The translations under genes and the position numbers were made by a program. The notes under the pieces were generated by a model. That model saw nothing but the letters and a program-made list of their open reading frames with translations. It was not told the origin of the DNA and ran no database searches. A DNA stretch of 6,049 bases from Alphaproteobacteria bacterium (GTDB lineage Bacteria; Pseudomonadota; Alphaproteobacteria; Rhizobiales; Devosiaceae): contig JAHJOS010000661.1 of NCBI GenBank assembly GCA_018820005.1, positions 1 to 6,049 of the forward strand. The letters are read 5' to 3'. Below are positions 1-6,047 of this stretch, one piece after another; position 1 is the first letter of the stretch, and every line of letters starts with the position of its first letter.

Positions 1-597
1 CGGCAGACCACGCAACAGCAGAAAAAGCTTGGCCGTCTCTTCGAGTTCCTCGGTGGCATATTGGGCGTTGGCCAGCGTCGTGCCGGCGACCACCGGGCCA
101 TGATTGGCCAGCAACACGGCATGGTGCGCTCCAGCCAGTTTGCCGACAGCCCGCGCCAGTTCAGCATCGCCAGGCGGCAGATAGGGCACCAACGGCAGCC
201 GCCCAACGCGCATGACATAATAGGCCGTCAGCGGCGGCAGCACATCGAGAGGGTCGACGCCGTCGACCAGGCTGACCGCCACCGAATGGGTGGAATGCAG
301 ATGCACCACGGCCCCGGCATCTGGCCGCTGGCCATACATGGCCATGTGCAGCGCAGCCTCCTTGGTCGGCGCATCCCCGGATACCAGGGTGCCGGCGCTG
401 TCAAAGCGCGACAGGCGGGCCGGATCGAGGTCACCAAGCGAGGCATTGGTGGGGGTCATCAGCCAGCCGCCATCGGCCAGACGCAGGCTGATATTACCGG
501 TCGATCCGAAGGTAAGGCCCCGATCGAACAGCGATTTTCCCACCATTGCGATCTCGCTGCGCGCCAGGTTTTCCGCGTGGCGGATCGAGTCAATCAT
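1..597 (-). CDS. otnC: 3-oxo-tetronate 4-phosphate decarboxylase OtnC (3' end cut by window edge)
   Basis: Class II aldolase/adducin-fold enzyme expected to decarboxylate 3-oxo-tetronate 4-phosphate to dihydroxyacetone phosphate and CO2, the last step of tetronate catabolism in the cytosol. The 199 visible codons start at ATG 597-595 and remain open to base 1, so only a short C-terminal piece is missing (family members are roughly 210 residues). Visible family marks are the phosphate-binding stretch GSTGNIS (31-37), TPTNAS (48-53), the catalytic-type Glu80 in TKEAALH, the metal ligands His99 and His101 in HLHSTHS, and His166 in LANHGP. The start overlaps the end of otnK by 8 bases with only a weak Shine-Dalgarno, which suggests translational coupling. 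The fold alone could also be a fuculose- or ribulose-phosphate aldolase; adjacency to otnK, otnI and ltnD makes OtnC the better call. Confidence 0.9.
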   Translation of the reverse strand, partial: MIDSIRHAENLARSEIAMVGKSLFDRGLTFGSTGNISLRLADGGWLMTPTNASLGDLDPARLSRFDSAGTLVSGDAPTKEAALHMAMYGQRPDAGAVVHLHSTHSVAVSLVDGVDPLDVLPPLTAYYVMRVGRLPLVPYLPPGDAELARAVGKLAGAHHAVLLANHGPVVAGTTLANAQYATEELEETAKLFLLLRGLP

Positions 598-1870
598 GGA
601 GCAGATCCCAGGCCTTGAGGAAGAAATCGGGCGCGCCGAAATTGCCCGATTTGAGTGCCAGTACCAGATCGGGCGTCCCGACGCTGCGGGTCCAGGGCAC
701 GCCCGGCGCAATCTCGGGCCCGATCTGCAGGGCCGTGACGCCGAGCGCAGCGACCACAGCACCCGATGTCTCGCCACCCGCCACGATGAACCGGTTAAAG
801 CCATTGTCGCGCAGCACCACCGAGAGATTGGCCAGCATATGCTCGATCAGCGCGCCGGCTTCCTGGCTGCCCATCTGCTGCTGCACCTGTTGCACCGCCT
901 CGGGCGTGTCACTGGAATAGACGAGGGCCGGCCCCCTGGCCGTATTGGCGAGCACCCAGTTGGCGATCTCGGCAATCGGCTGGGCTCCGGCGGCAATGTC
1001 GGCCGGGATCAGCCGGAGGGCTGGCATGCCGGCATCGATGGCGGCCTGCACCTGACCGCGCGTGGCCATGGAACAGGACCCTGCCAGCACAACCGAGCGC
1101 CCCTTGGCAGCACGCATGGTCGCGGGCACATCAATGGCGCCGATGCGGCCCGCCTTGCGGAAATTTTCTGGGAGGCCCATGGCAATGCCTGAGCCGCCCG
1201 TAACCAGCGGGGCGATCGACAGGGCTTCCCCCAATTGGCGCAGATCTGCGTCGCGCACCGCATCGGCAATCATCAGGCGAAACCCGGCCTGGCGCGCCTT
1301 GATCAGCAAGGCCCGGATGGCATCGGGCCCTGCCTCGACGATATCAAGCGGGATCAGACCGACCCGCCCCGCTGTCTGCTTTTGCAATACGCGCACCAGA
1401 TTGGCATCCCGCATGGGGGTGAGGGGATGATCCCGCATCGGGCTGTCAGAGAGCAGGCTGGCGCCGACAAACAGATGTCCCTGATAGACAGAACGGCCCG
1501 CTGCCGGAAACGCCGGGCAGGCTACGGCAATCGGGACGCCAAGAAGATCCATCAGCGCCTCGGCCACCGGGCCGATATTGCCCGCGTCGGTAGAGTCAAA
1601 GGTGGAACAGTATTTGAACAGGATCTGCTCGGCGCCGGCGGTCCGCAAGGCCAGCGCCGAGGCCAGCGACATGGCAATGGCGTCATCGGCAGCAATGGTC
1701 CGCGATTTGAGTGCCACCACGACGGCTTCGGCATCACCGAAATCTGCGTCCTCGGGCGGCACGCCGATGAACTGCACCGTTTTCATGCCGTTGCGCGCCA
1801 GCATCAGCGCCAGATCGGTGGCGCCGGTCAGATCATCGGCAACAGCGCCAAGCAGGATCGAAGGTGTCAT
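590..1870 (-). CDS. otnK: 3-oxo-tetronate kinase OtnK (four-carbon acid sugar kinase, DUF1537)
   Basis: ATP-dependent kinase of the DUF1537 family, expected to phosphorylate 3-oxo-tetronate at O4 in the cytosol. The 426-residue product has the usual family length. The N-terminal substrate domain carries ADDLTGATD (11-19) and KYCSTFDSTDAGNIG (86-100). The C-terminal nucleotide-binding domain carries LAGSCS (262-267), the glycine-rich GGETSGAV (365-372) and KSGNFG (407-412) near the end. The reading frame is open upstream to about 2149, but that extension lies inside the repressor gene in another frame. ATG 1870-1868 gives the typical MTPSILLGAVADDLTG start and is preceded by GAGGA at 1879-1875, which overlaps the repressor stop codon. 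The gene lies 7 bases after the repressor and overlaps otnC by 8 bases. Related DUF1537 kinases act on erythronate, D-threonate or other acids; the OtnI/OtnC context supports OtnK. Confidence 0.93.
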   Translation of the reverse strand: MTPSILLGAVADDLTGATDLALMLARNGMKTVQFIGVPPEDADFGDAEAVVVALKSRTIAADDAIAMSLASALALRTAGAEQILFKYCSTFDSTDAGNIGPVAEALMDLLGVPIAVACPAFPAAGRSVYQGHLFVGASLLSDSPMRDHPLTPMRDANLVRVLQKQTAGRVGLIPLDIVEAGPDAIRALLIKARQAGFRLMIADAVRDADLRQLGEALSIAPLVTGGSGIAMGLPENFRKAGRIGAIDVPATMRAAKGRSVVLAGSCSMATRGQVQAAIDAGMPALRLIPADIAAGAQPIAEIANWVLANTARGPALVYSSDTPEAVQQVQQQMGSQEAGALIEHMLANLSVVLRDNGFNRFIVAGGETSGAVVAALGVTALQIGPEIAPGVPWTRSVGTPDLVLALKSGNFGAPDFFLKAWDLLHD

Positions 1871-1874
1871 GCGG

Positions 1875-1880
1875 TCCTCA
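1875..1880 (-). promoter_or_regulatory. otnK ribosome binding site overlapping the lacI-type stop codon
   Basis: On the minus strand the bases TGAGGA end the repressor gene (TGA, 1880-1878) and supply the GAGGA Shine-Dalgarno for otnK, 4 bases before its ATG at 1870. This fixes the otnK start and implies that regulator and kinase share a transcript and are translationally linked. Confidence 0.65.
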
Positions 1881-2948
1881 TGCTGTAGCGCCGGGCAGGA
1901 TCTGGTAGCCGGTATCGATAATCGCGGGCGCTGCGGGACGCTCGCGCTGGCGCAACAAGTGCTCGACGGCGGTTCTGCCCGTCTCGAAGCGATTGGAACG
2001 CATGGTGGAGAGCGGAGTGGGCAGCGCCTGACCAATGTCCAGCCCGTTGAAGCCGAACAGAGCCAGATCGCTGCGCGGTACGATGCCGGCGGCGAGGCAG
2101 TGAAACACCCCACCAGTGGCCATGTCGTCGTTGGAAAAAACCACGACATCGAGGGTGCTGTGGCTTTCCAGCAGATTGGCCAACTGATCCCGCCCCGCAG
2201 CGGTCGAACTGGCGCCCGGGCAGCGGCTCGATCCCAGCAGTGTCAGCCCCGCGTCTGCAAGCGCGGCCACCAGCCCGTCATAACGCAGCCGGGCACGATG
2301 ATCGGCGACCCAGTCATGCCCGACATAGCCAAAGCGGCGGTAGCCCCGACCAAGCAGATACTGCCCGGTGTCGAAACCGGCCTGCCAATGGGAGTGGCCA
2401 ACCGCCAGATCAATCGGCGTGCTGTCGATTTCCATGATTTCGGCGATGCGCACGCCGCTGCCGTCTAGCATGGCGCGGGCAGCCGCCGTGTGCTGAAAAC
2501 CGGTGATGATCATGGCCTCAGGACGCCAGGCCAGCAGCGAGGCCACCAATTGCTCTTCGACCGCCAGATCATAGTCGCTGACGCCGATGACGGCCTGGAA
2601 GCCCGAGCCATCAAGGGCGGCCCGGATACCGCCCAGCACTTCGGGAAAAACAATATTGGTGAGCGAAGGGACGATGACGCCGACCAGTTTGGAGCCCGAA
2701 GAGGCCAGCCCGCCGGCCAGCCGGTTGGGCACATAGCCGACTTTGCGCACCGCCGCGAGCACCCGATCGCGCGTCGCGGGAGCAGCCGGGCCATGATTGC
2801 GCAGGATGCGCGATACCGTGATTTCGCTGACCTCCGCCAGCCGGGCGACATCGGCCAGAGTAACGCCCTGGCGGCGGTCAGGCAGGCGCCTGCCAGCGGC
2901 GGATGCTGGCGGAATGGCGCTGCGCTTGATTGACTTGGGCGGCGTCAA
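1878..2948 (-). CDS. LacI-family (GntR-like) transcriptional repressor of the tetronate operons
   Basis: Transcriptional regulator of 356 residues. An unusually long polar N-terminal tail (about 28 residues, rich in Pro, Lys and Arg) precedes the DNA-binding helix-turn-helix VTLADVARLAEVSEITVSRIL (29-49). The hinge region GYVPNRLAGGLAS follows at 71-83. The periplasmic-binding-protein-like effector domain starts near residue 88 (LVGVIVPSLTN) and contains FSNDDMATGG (271-280) and LALFGFNGLDIGQ (295-307), a signature of GntR-type LacI regulators that sense sugar acids. The start is TTG 2948-2946: an in-frame stop (TGA, 2954-2952) lies just upstream, no ATG occurs in frame before the HTH, and AGGGGA sits 9 bases before the TTG. 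It is first in an operon with otnK and otnC and diverges from ltnD. The inducer is inferred to be a tetronate or a pathway intermediate. The family call is firm; the exact ligand is not known. Confidence 0.92.
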   Translation of the reverse strand: MTPPKSIKRSAIPPASAAGRRLPDRRQGVTLADVARLAEVSEITVSRILRNHGPAAPATRDRVLAAVRKVGYVPNRLAGGLASSGSKLVGVIVPSLTNIVFPEVLGGIRAALDGSGFQAVIGVSDYDLAVEEQLVASLLAWRPEAMIITGFQHTAAARAMLDGSGVRIAEIMEIDSTPIDLAVGHSHWQAGFDTGQYLLGRGYRRFGYVGHDWVADHRARLRYDGLVAALADAGLTLLGSSRCPGASSTAAGRDQLANLLESHSTLDVVVFSNDDMATGGVFHCLAAGIVPRSDLALFGFNGLDIGQALPTPLSTMRSNRFETGRTAVEHLLRQRERPAAPAIIDTGYQILPGATA

Positions 2949-2957
2949 TGGTCATGA

Positions 2958-2963
2958 TCCCCT
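2958..2963 (-). promoter_or_regulatory. Ribosome binding site selecting a TTG start for the repressor
   Basis: Minus-strand AGGGGA (2963-2958) lies 9 bases before the TTG at 2948. A competing ATG at 2955-2953 is only 2 bases from this Shine-Dalgarno and reads a different frame, stopping at 2878 after 25 codons. The spacing favours the TTG. Confidence 0.6.
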
Positions 2964-2966
2964 GCA

Positions 2967-2982
2967 ATGACAGCGCTAACAT
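2967..2982. promoter_or_regulatory. LacI-family operator in the divergent intergenic region
   Basis: The 16-bp near palindrome ATGACAGCGCTAACAT is centred on AGCGCT; each 8-bp half matches the other at 6 positions. LacI-family regulators of alphaproteobacterial sugar operons typically bind sites close to TGTTAGCGCTAACA. It sits 18 bp upstream of the repressor start and overlaps the -10 box of the leftward promoter, as expected for autorepression. It is 84 bp upstream of ltnD and could repress that arm too. Binding by this particular repressor is inferred from position and symmetry. Confidence 0.75.
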
Positions 2983-3006
2983 AGATCTCTCCGGCCAGTT
3001 CGGCAA
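2978..3006 (-). promoter_or_regulatory. Putative sigma-70 promoter of the repressor-otnK-otnC operon
   Basis: Read on the minus strand, TTGCCG (3006-3001) and TATGTT (2983-2978) are separated by exactly 17 bases. Each box matches the sigma-70 consensus at 4 of 6 positions. The -10 box lies within one half of the operator, so repressor binding would block it. Transcription would begin around 2971, leaving a short leader before the TTG start. Confidence 0.5.
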
Positions 3007-3053
3007 TCGCCGATCTGCACTGACCACAGTGGCGCCAGAAAGACACGATATGC

Positions 3054-3058
3054 GGGAG
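3054..3058 (+). promoter_or_regulatory. ltnD ribosome binding site
   Basis: GGGAG at 3054-3058 is 8 bases upstream of the ATG at 3067 and supports that start for ltnD. Confidence 0.6.
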
Positions 3059-3066
3059 CAAATACA

Positions 3067-3981
3067 ATGACAGAGACTAGCCGCCGCATCGCCATGATCG
3101 GGCTGGGCTCGATGGGCATGGGCATGGCCCGGGCGCTGCTGGCCGCGGGCCACAGCGTGGGCGGATACGACGTGACGCCGGCCGCGACAGCGACACTGGC
3201 CACAGCGGGCGGCCACGCGGCAGCCAGCCCGGGCGCGGCGGCCAAGGGCGCCGACATCGTGGTGGTGGTCGTCGTCAATGCAGCGCAGACCGAGACCGTG
3301 CTGTTCGGCGACAACGGTTTGGTGCCGATGCTGGTGGCTGGCAGCGTGGTGATTTCCTGTGCCACCATGGCACCCGATGCTGCCAAGGCGCTGGCGGCGC
3401 GATGCGCCGAGCATGGCATACTTTATCTCGACGCCCCCATGAGCGGTGGCGCCGTGCGTGCCGGAACGGGCGAACTCACCTTCATGGCTTCAGGCACACC
3501 AGAGGCCTTTGCCGCAGCCCGACCGGCGCTCGATGCCATGGCCGGCAAAGTCTATGAACTGGGCGATGCCGCCGGCATTGGCGCATCCTTCAAAATGGTC
3601 AATCAGCTGCTCGCGGGCGTTCATATTGCGGCCGCCTGCGAGGCCATCACCTTCGCGAGCAAGATGGGACTGGACATCGCCAAGGTCTATGAGGTCATCA
3701 CAGCCTCGGCGGGCAATAGCTGGATGTTCGAGAACCGCGTGCCCCATATCCTGGAGGGCGATTATTCGCCACGCAGCGCGGTCAATATCTTCACCAAGGA
3801 CCTTGGGATCGTCAGCGACATCGGTCGCGCCGAGACCTTCCCGCTGCCTATCGCCGCTTCGGCGCTTCAGATGTTCCTGATGACCGCAGCGGCGGGCATG
3901 GGCCGTGACGATGATGCTTCACCTGCCCGGCTCATTGCGCAGATAACCGGGGTGAACCTACCTGCAGCGAAGGCGCAATAG
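3067..3981 (+). CDS. ltnD: L-threonate dehydrogenase LtnD (beta-hydroxyacid dehydrogenase family)
   Basis: NAD-dependent dehydrogenase expected to oxidise L-threonate at C2 to 2-oxo-tetronate, opening the pathway in the cytosol. The 304-residue protein has the layout of the beta-hydroxyacid dehydrogenase family: the Rossmann dinucleotide motif GLGSMG (12-17), the substrate-binding signature LDAPMSGGAV (121-130), and the catalytic-type Lys176 in FKMVNQLLAGVHIAA. The blocks AGNSWMFENRVPH (215-227) and SAVNIFTKDLG (237-247) closely resemble what I recall of E. coli YgbJ (LtnD), which separates it from tartronate semialdehyde reductase and 3-hydroxyisobutyrate dehydrogenase. A run of six valines (65-70) forms a hydrophobic strand of the nucleotide domain. 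It is the first gene of the rightward operon and is followed 4 bases later by otnI. The precise stereochemistry of the substrate is inferred. Confidence 0.9.
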   Translation: MTETSRRIAMIGLGSMGMGMARALLAAGHSVGGYDVTPAATATLATAGGHAAASPGAAAKGADIVVVVVVNAAQTETVLFGDNGLVPMLVAGSVVISCATMAPDAAKALAARCAEHGILYLDAPMSGGAVRAGTGELTFMASGTPEAFAAARPALDAMAGKVYELGDAAGIGASFKMVNQLLAGVHIAAACEAITFASKMGLDIAKVYEVITASAGNSWMFENRVPHILEGDYSPRSAVNIFTKDLGIVSDIGRAETFPLPIAASALQMFLMTAAAGMGRDDDASPARLIAQITGVNLPAAKAQ

Positions 3982-3985
3982 CATC

Positions 3986-4759
3986 ATGGTCAAGCTGGCA
4001 GCCAATCTGACCATGATGTTCACCGAACATGCCTTCCTCGACCGCTTTGCAGCAGCGGTGACGGCTGGATTTACGGCAGTGGAATTTCTGTTTCCCTATG
4101 CCCATCCAGCCGATGAAATCGCGGCTCGGCTCGAGCAGCATGGGCTTGAAGTCGCGTTGTTCAATTTGCCGCCTGGCAATTGGGACGCTGGCGACCGTGG
4201 GTTGGCCGCGCTGCCAGACCGCCGGGACGAGTTTGACGCCTCTGTTGCGACTGCGCTGGCATATGCCGGGGTTCTCAAGCCGAGACGGCTGCACATGATG
4301 GCTGGACTGGCCGATCGCAACAATGAGACGGCGGCATCGGCCTATCGATCAGCTTTGCTTTATGCCTGCACCCAGGCTGCTGAGGCGGGCTTTGATCTGG
4401 TGATCGAGCCGATCAACAGCCGCGACATGCCGGGCTATTTCCTCAATGATTTCGACTGGGCTGTGCAGTGCATAGATGCGCTGGCCCAGCCCAATCTGGG
4501 CCTGCAGTACGATATCTATCACCGCCAGATCATCCATGGCGACGTGTTGCGCAGCCTCGAACGTCTGGCCGGGCACATCGGTCATGTCCAGATTGCCGCC
4601 GTGCCGGACCGCCATGAACCGGGGAGCGGCGAACTCGACGATGGCCGCATCCTGCGTCACCTCGACGCCATCGGCTATACCGGCTTTGTCGGGCTCGAAT
4701 ACCGACCGGCGGGCAATACCCTGGCTGGCCTGGGCTGGCGGCAGGCGCTCGGCGTTTAG
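3986..4759 (+). CDS. otnI: 2-oxo-tetronate isomerase OtnI (hydroxypyruvate isomerase-like TIM barrel)
   Basis: Isomerase expected to convert 2-oxo-tetronate to 3-oxo-tetronate, the substrate of OtnK. The 257 residues match the family length and form a xylose-isomerase-like TIM barrel. It opens with KLAANLTMMFTEHAFLDRF (3-21) and has AVEFLFPY (31-38) and the loop NLPPGNWDAGDRG (60-72). The metal-binding positions are Glu141 (VIEPIN), Asp176 (QYDIYH), Gln202 (HVQIA) and Glu238 (GLEYRP). The block VPDRHEPGSGEL (206-217) is also typical. Such proteins are often labelled hydroxypyruvate isomerase (hyi); the threonate neighbours favour OtnI. The ATG lies 4 bases after the ltnD stop. Its nearest Shine-Dalgarno-like bases (GAAGG, 3969-3973) are rather distant, so translation is probably coupled to ltnD. 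Confidence 0.9.
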   Translation: MVKLAANLTMMFTEHAFLDRFAAAVTAGFTAVEFLFPYAHPADEIAARLEQHGLEVALFNLPPGNWDAGDRGLAALPDRRDEFDASVATALAYAGVLKPRRLHMMAGLADRNNETAASAYRSALLYACTQAAEAGFDLVIEPINSRDMPGYFLNDFDWAVQCIDALAQPNLGLQYDIYHRQIIHGDVLRSLERLAGHIGHVQIAAVPDRHEPGSGELDDGRILRHLDAIGYTGFVGLEYRPAGNTLAGLGWRQALGV

Positions 4760-4785
4760 CCCCACCCTTTCCTATCCCCATCATT

Positions 4786-4791
4786 GAAGGA
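4786..4791 (+). promoter_or_regulatory. Ribosome binding site deciding the SDR start at 4800
   Basis: GAAGGA at 4786-4791 is 8 bases before ATG 4800. An in-frame ATG at 4791 overlaps this Shine-Dalgarno and could not use it, so the later ATG is preferred. The product then begins MSKRVVFTGGSG, the normal start of a Rossmann domain. Confidence 0.7.
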
Positions 4792-4799
4792 TGATACCG

Positions 4800-5693
4800 A
4801 TGAGCAAACGCGTTGTATTTACCGGCGGCAGTGGCAAGGCAGGCCGCCATGTCGTGCCCTATCTGCTGGAAAAGGGACACGATGTACTCAATGTCGACCT
4901 GGTGCCGCTGCAGCAGCCCGGCGTCAACACGCTGGTGGCCGATCTGACCGACAGTGGACAGGTCTATAATGCTCTCTCCATGCATTTCGATATGGCCGAA
5001 TTTGCGACAGGGACTGGCCCGGCGCCGATCGATGCCGTGGTACATTTCGCTGCGGTGCCGCGCGTGCTGCTGCGACCGGACAACACGACTTTCAGCGCCA
5101 ATGTTGTCTCAACCTACAATGTCATCGAAGCCGCAGTGAAGCTGGGTATTCCCAAGGTCATCATCGCCTCGAGCGAAACCACCTATGGCGTCTGCTTTGC
5201 CGAGGGCGACAAGGACTTTCACAGCTTCCCGCTTGATGAGGACTATGACAGCGATCCGATGGACAGCTATGGGCTCTCTAAGGTGGTCAATGAAAAGACC
5301 GCGCGCGCCTTCGCCATGCGCAGTGGCATCGACATCTATGCCCTGCGGATCGGCAATGTCATTGAGCCGCACGAATATGGCATGTTCAACACCTTCATGG
5401 CCGATCCCGCTTCGCGCAAGCGCAATGCCTGGAGCTATATCGATGCCCGCGATCTCGGGCAGATCGTTGACCTCTGCCTGGGCAAGGACGGCCTGGGCTA
5501 TCAGGTGTTCAATGCCGTCAATGACACCATCACGGCCCGCGAACCCACGCCGGAATTCCTGGCGCAGTGGGCACCCAATAGCCCGCTTACTAGGCCGATG
5601 ACAGCGACCGAGGCGCCGATTTCCAACCGCAAGATCCGGGAAGTGCTGGGCTTTGTCGAGCAACACGACTGGCGCAAGTACGTTTCGCTCTGA
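4800..5693 (+). CDS. NAD(P)-dependent extended SDR oxidoreductase (epimerase/dehydratase family), substrate unknown
   Basis: A 297-residue cytosolic protein of the extended short-chain dehydrogenase family. The N-terminal Rossmann motif is GGSGKAG (9-15), Asp33 at the end of the second strand suggests an NAD preference, VHFAAVP (81-87) is the usual NAD-contact strand, Ser124/Ser125 lie in ASSETTYG, and the catalytic pair is Tyr157-x-x-x-Lys161 (YGLSK). ALRIGNVIEPHEY (181-193) resembles the equivalent stretch of uronate dehydrogenases as I recall them, and WSYIDARDLG (211-220) is typical of sugar-nucleotide epimerase-like SDRs. It follows otnI after 40 bases with its own good ribosome binding site and is probably the last gene of the threonate operon. 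Possible roles are oxidation of a second tetronate, an aldose or a lactone feeding the same pathway. It does not look like D-erythronate dehydrogenase DenD from memory of that family's N-terminus, so no symbol is given. The family call is firm; the function is open. Confidence 0.88.
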   Translation: MSKRVVFTGGSGKAGRHVVPYLLEKGHDVLNVDLVPLQQPGVNTLVADLTDSGQVYNALSMHFDMAEFATGTGPAPIDAVVHFAAVPRVLLRPDNTTFSANVVSTYNVIEAAVKLGIPKVIIASSETTYGVCFAEGDKDFHSFPLDEDYDSDPMDSYGLSKVVNEKTARAFAMRSGIDIYALRIGNVIEPHEYGMFNTFMADPASRKRNAWSYIDARDLGQIVDLCLGKDGLGYQVFNAVNDTITAREPTPEFLAQWAPNSPLTRPMTATEAPISNRKIREVLGFVEQHDWRKYVSL

Positions 5694-5858
5694 GCTGGCA
5701 CACCGTCCGGCCATTGCCACCTGCGTGATGGCCGGCCCTGTGTTCGCTGGCTGGAGTCAGCGTTTCCCGCCGGTTCAACGTCCAGTCGGGTTCGATCGGG
5801 GGCTGTTTTGGCGCTTGGCTGGCGCAGCGCTGCCTGTGGATTTGCTTATTTTGAACGC
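5694..5858. other. Non-coding spacer between catabolic operon and rRNA terminator, with weak hairpins
   Basis: No credible gene lies here. A perfect 8-bp inverted repeat, CCGGCCAT (5707-5714) and ATGGCCGG (5728-5735), encloses a 13-base loop that could itself pair CAC (5718-5720) with GTG (5725-5727); it lacks a following T-run. A second small stem, CGCTG (5745-5749) with CAGCG (5758-5762), is followed only by TTT. Either could stabilise the 3' end of the SDR transcript. The palindrome GCAGCGCTGC (5824-5833) is also present. Confidence 0.45.
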
Positions 5859-5889
5859 AAAAACCCCGCAGCTTTCGCTACGGGGTTTT
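5859..5889. terminator. Strong bidirectional rho-independent terminator
   Basis: Read leftward, CCCCG, T, AGC, a GAAA tetraloop, GCT, G, CGGGG form a continuous 9-bp stem with one U-G wobble, followed by five T (complement of A 5859-5863). This is an excellent terminator for the leftward rRNA operon, about 40 bases after the 5S 3' end. Read rightward, the stem has one C-A mismatch and is followed by four T (5886-5889), so it can also stop transcription from the catabolic operon. Confidence 0.85.
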
Positions 5890-5928
5890 GTTGTTTCGAC
5901 ATTGTAAAGAGATCATACGTTTTTGGCA

Positions 5929-6047
5929 GACCTTGCAGTGACCTACTCTCCCAAGCCTTGAGACTTAGTACCATTGGCGCAGAGGAATTTGACGGTCGAG
6001 TTCGGGATGGGATCGGGTCTTGGGCTCCTCGCAAGAACCACAAGGTC
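5929..6047 (-). rRNA. rrf: 5S ribosomal RNA
   Basis: Complete 5S rRNA of about 119 bases on the minus strand. The terminal helix I is a perfect 7-bp match between GACCTTG at the 5' end (6047-6041) and CAAGGTC at the 3' end (5935-5929). Conserved bacterial 5S blocks occur in the correct order: CCCGATCCCATCCCGAACTCG-like loop sequence (split here as CCCGATCCC and CCGAACTCG), CGCCAATGGTACT, and GGGAGAGTAGGTC. It is expected to close an rRNA operon whose 23S and 16S genes lie beyond the right edge. Mature ends may differ by one or two bases. No tRNA follows it within the window. Confidence 0.96.

Noticed and set aside
61..2468. Several long plus-strand open frames (for example 61-618, 290-1192, 1235-1888, 1578-2468)
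   Set aside because: They are antisense to otnC, otnK and the repressor in GC-rich DNA. Their translations are rich in Arg, Gln, His and Pro without domain motifs, while the minus-strand frames match known families along their full length.
2954..2982. Possible rightward promoter for ltnD (ATGATC and TAACAT, 17-base spacer)
   Set aside because: The -35 box matches the consensus at only 3 of 6 positions. It may be real, given overlap with the operator, but the sequence does not support a call.
2878..3414. Minus-strand open frames upstream of the repressor (2878-3414 and 2976-3419)
   Set aside because: They are antisense to ltnD and cross the intergenic region with its operator and promoter; no family resemblance is seen.
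5824..5833. AGCGCT-containing palindrome GCAGCGCTGC as a second operator
   Set aside because: It lacks the flanking TG and CA bases of the LacI-type site and is downstream of the genes near the rRNA terminator. Chance is likely in GC-rich DNA.
5653..5907. Plus-strand 84-codon open frame after the SDR gene
   Set aside because: It begins inside the SDR gene in another frame, runs through hairpins and the terminator, and shows no recognisable domain or ribosome binding site.
5846..6043. Minus-strand 65-codon open frame over the terminator and 5S gene
   Set aside because: It lies entirely within the 5S rRNA gene, the spacer and the terminator, and is a typical false ORF over rRNA.
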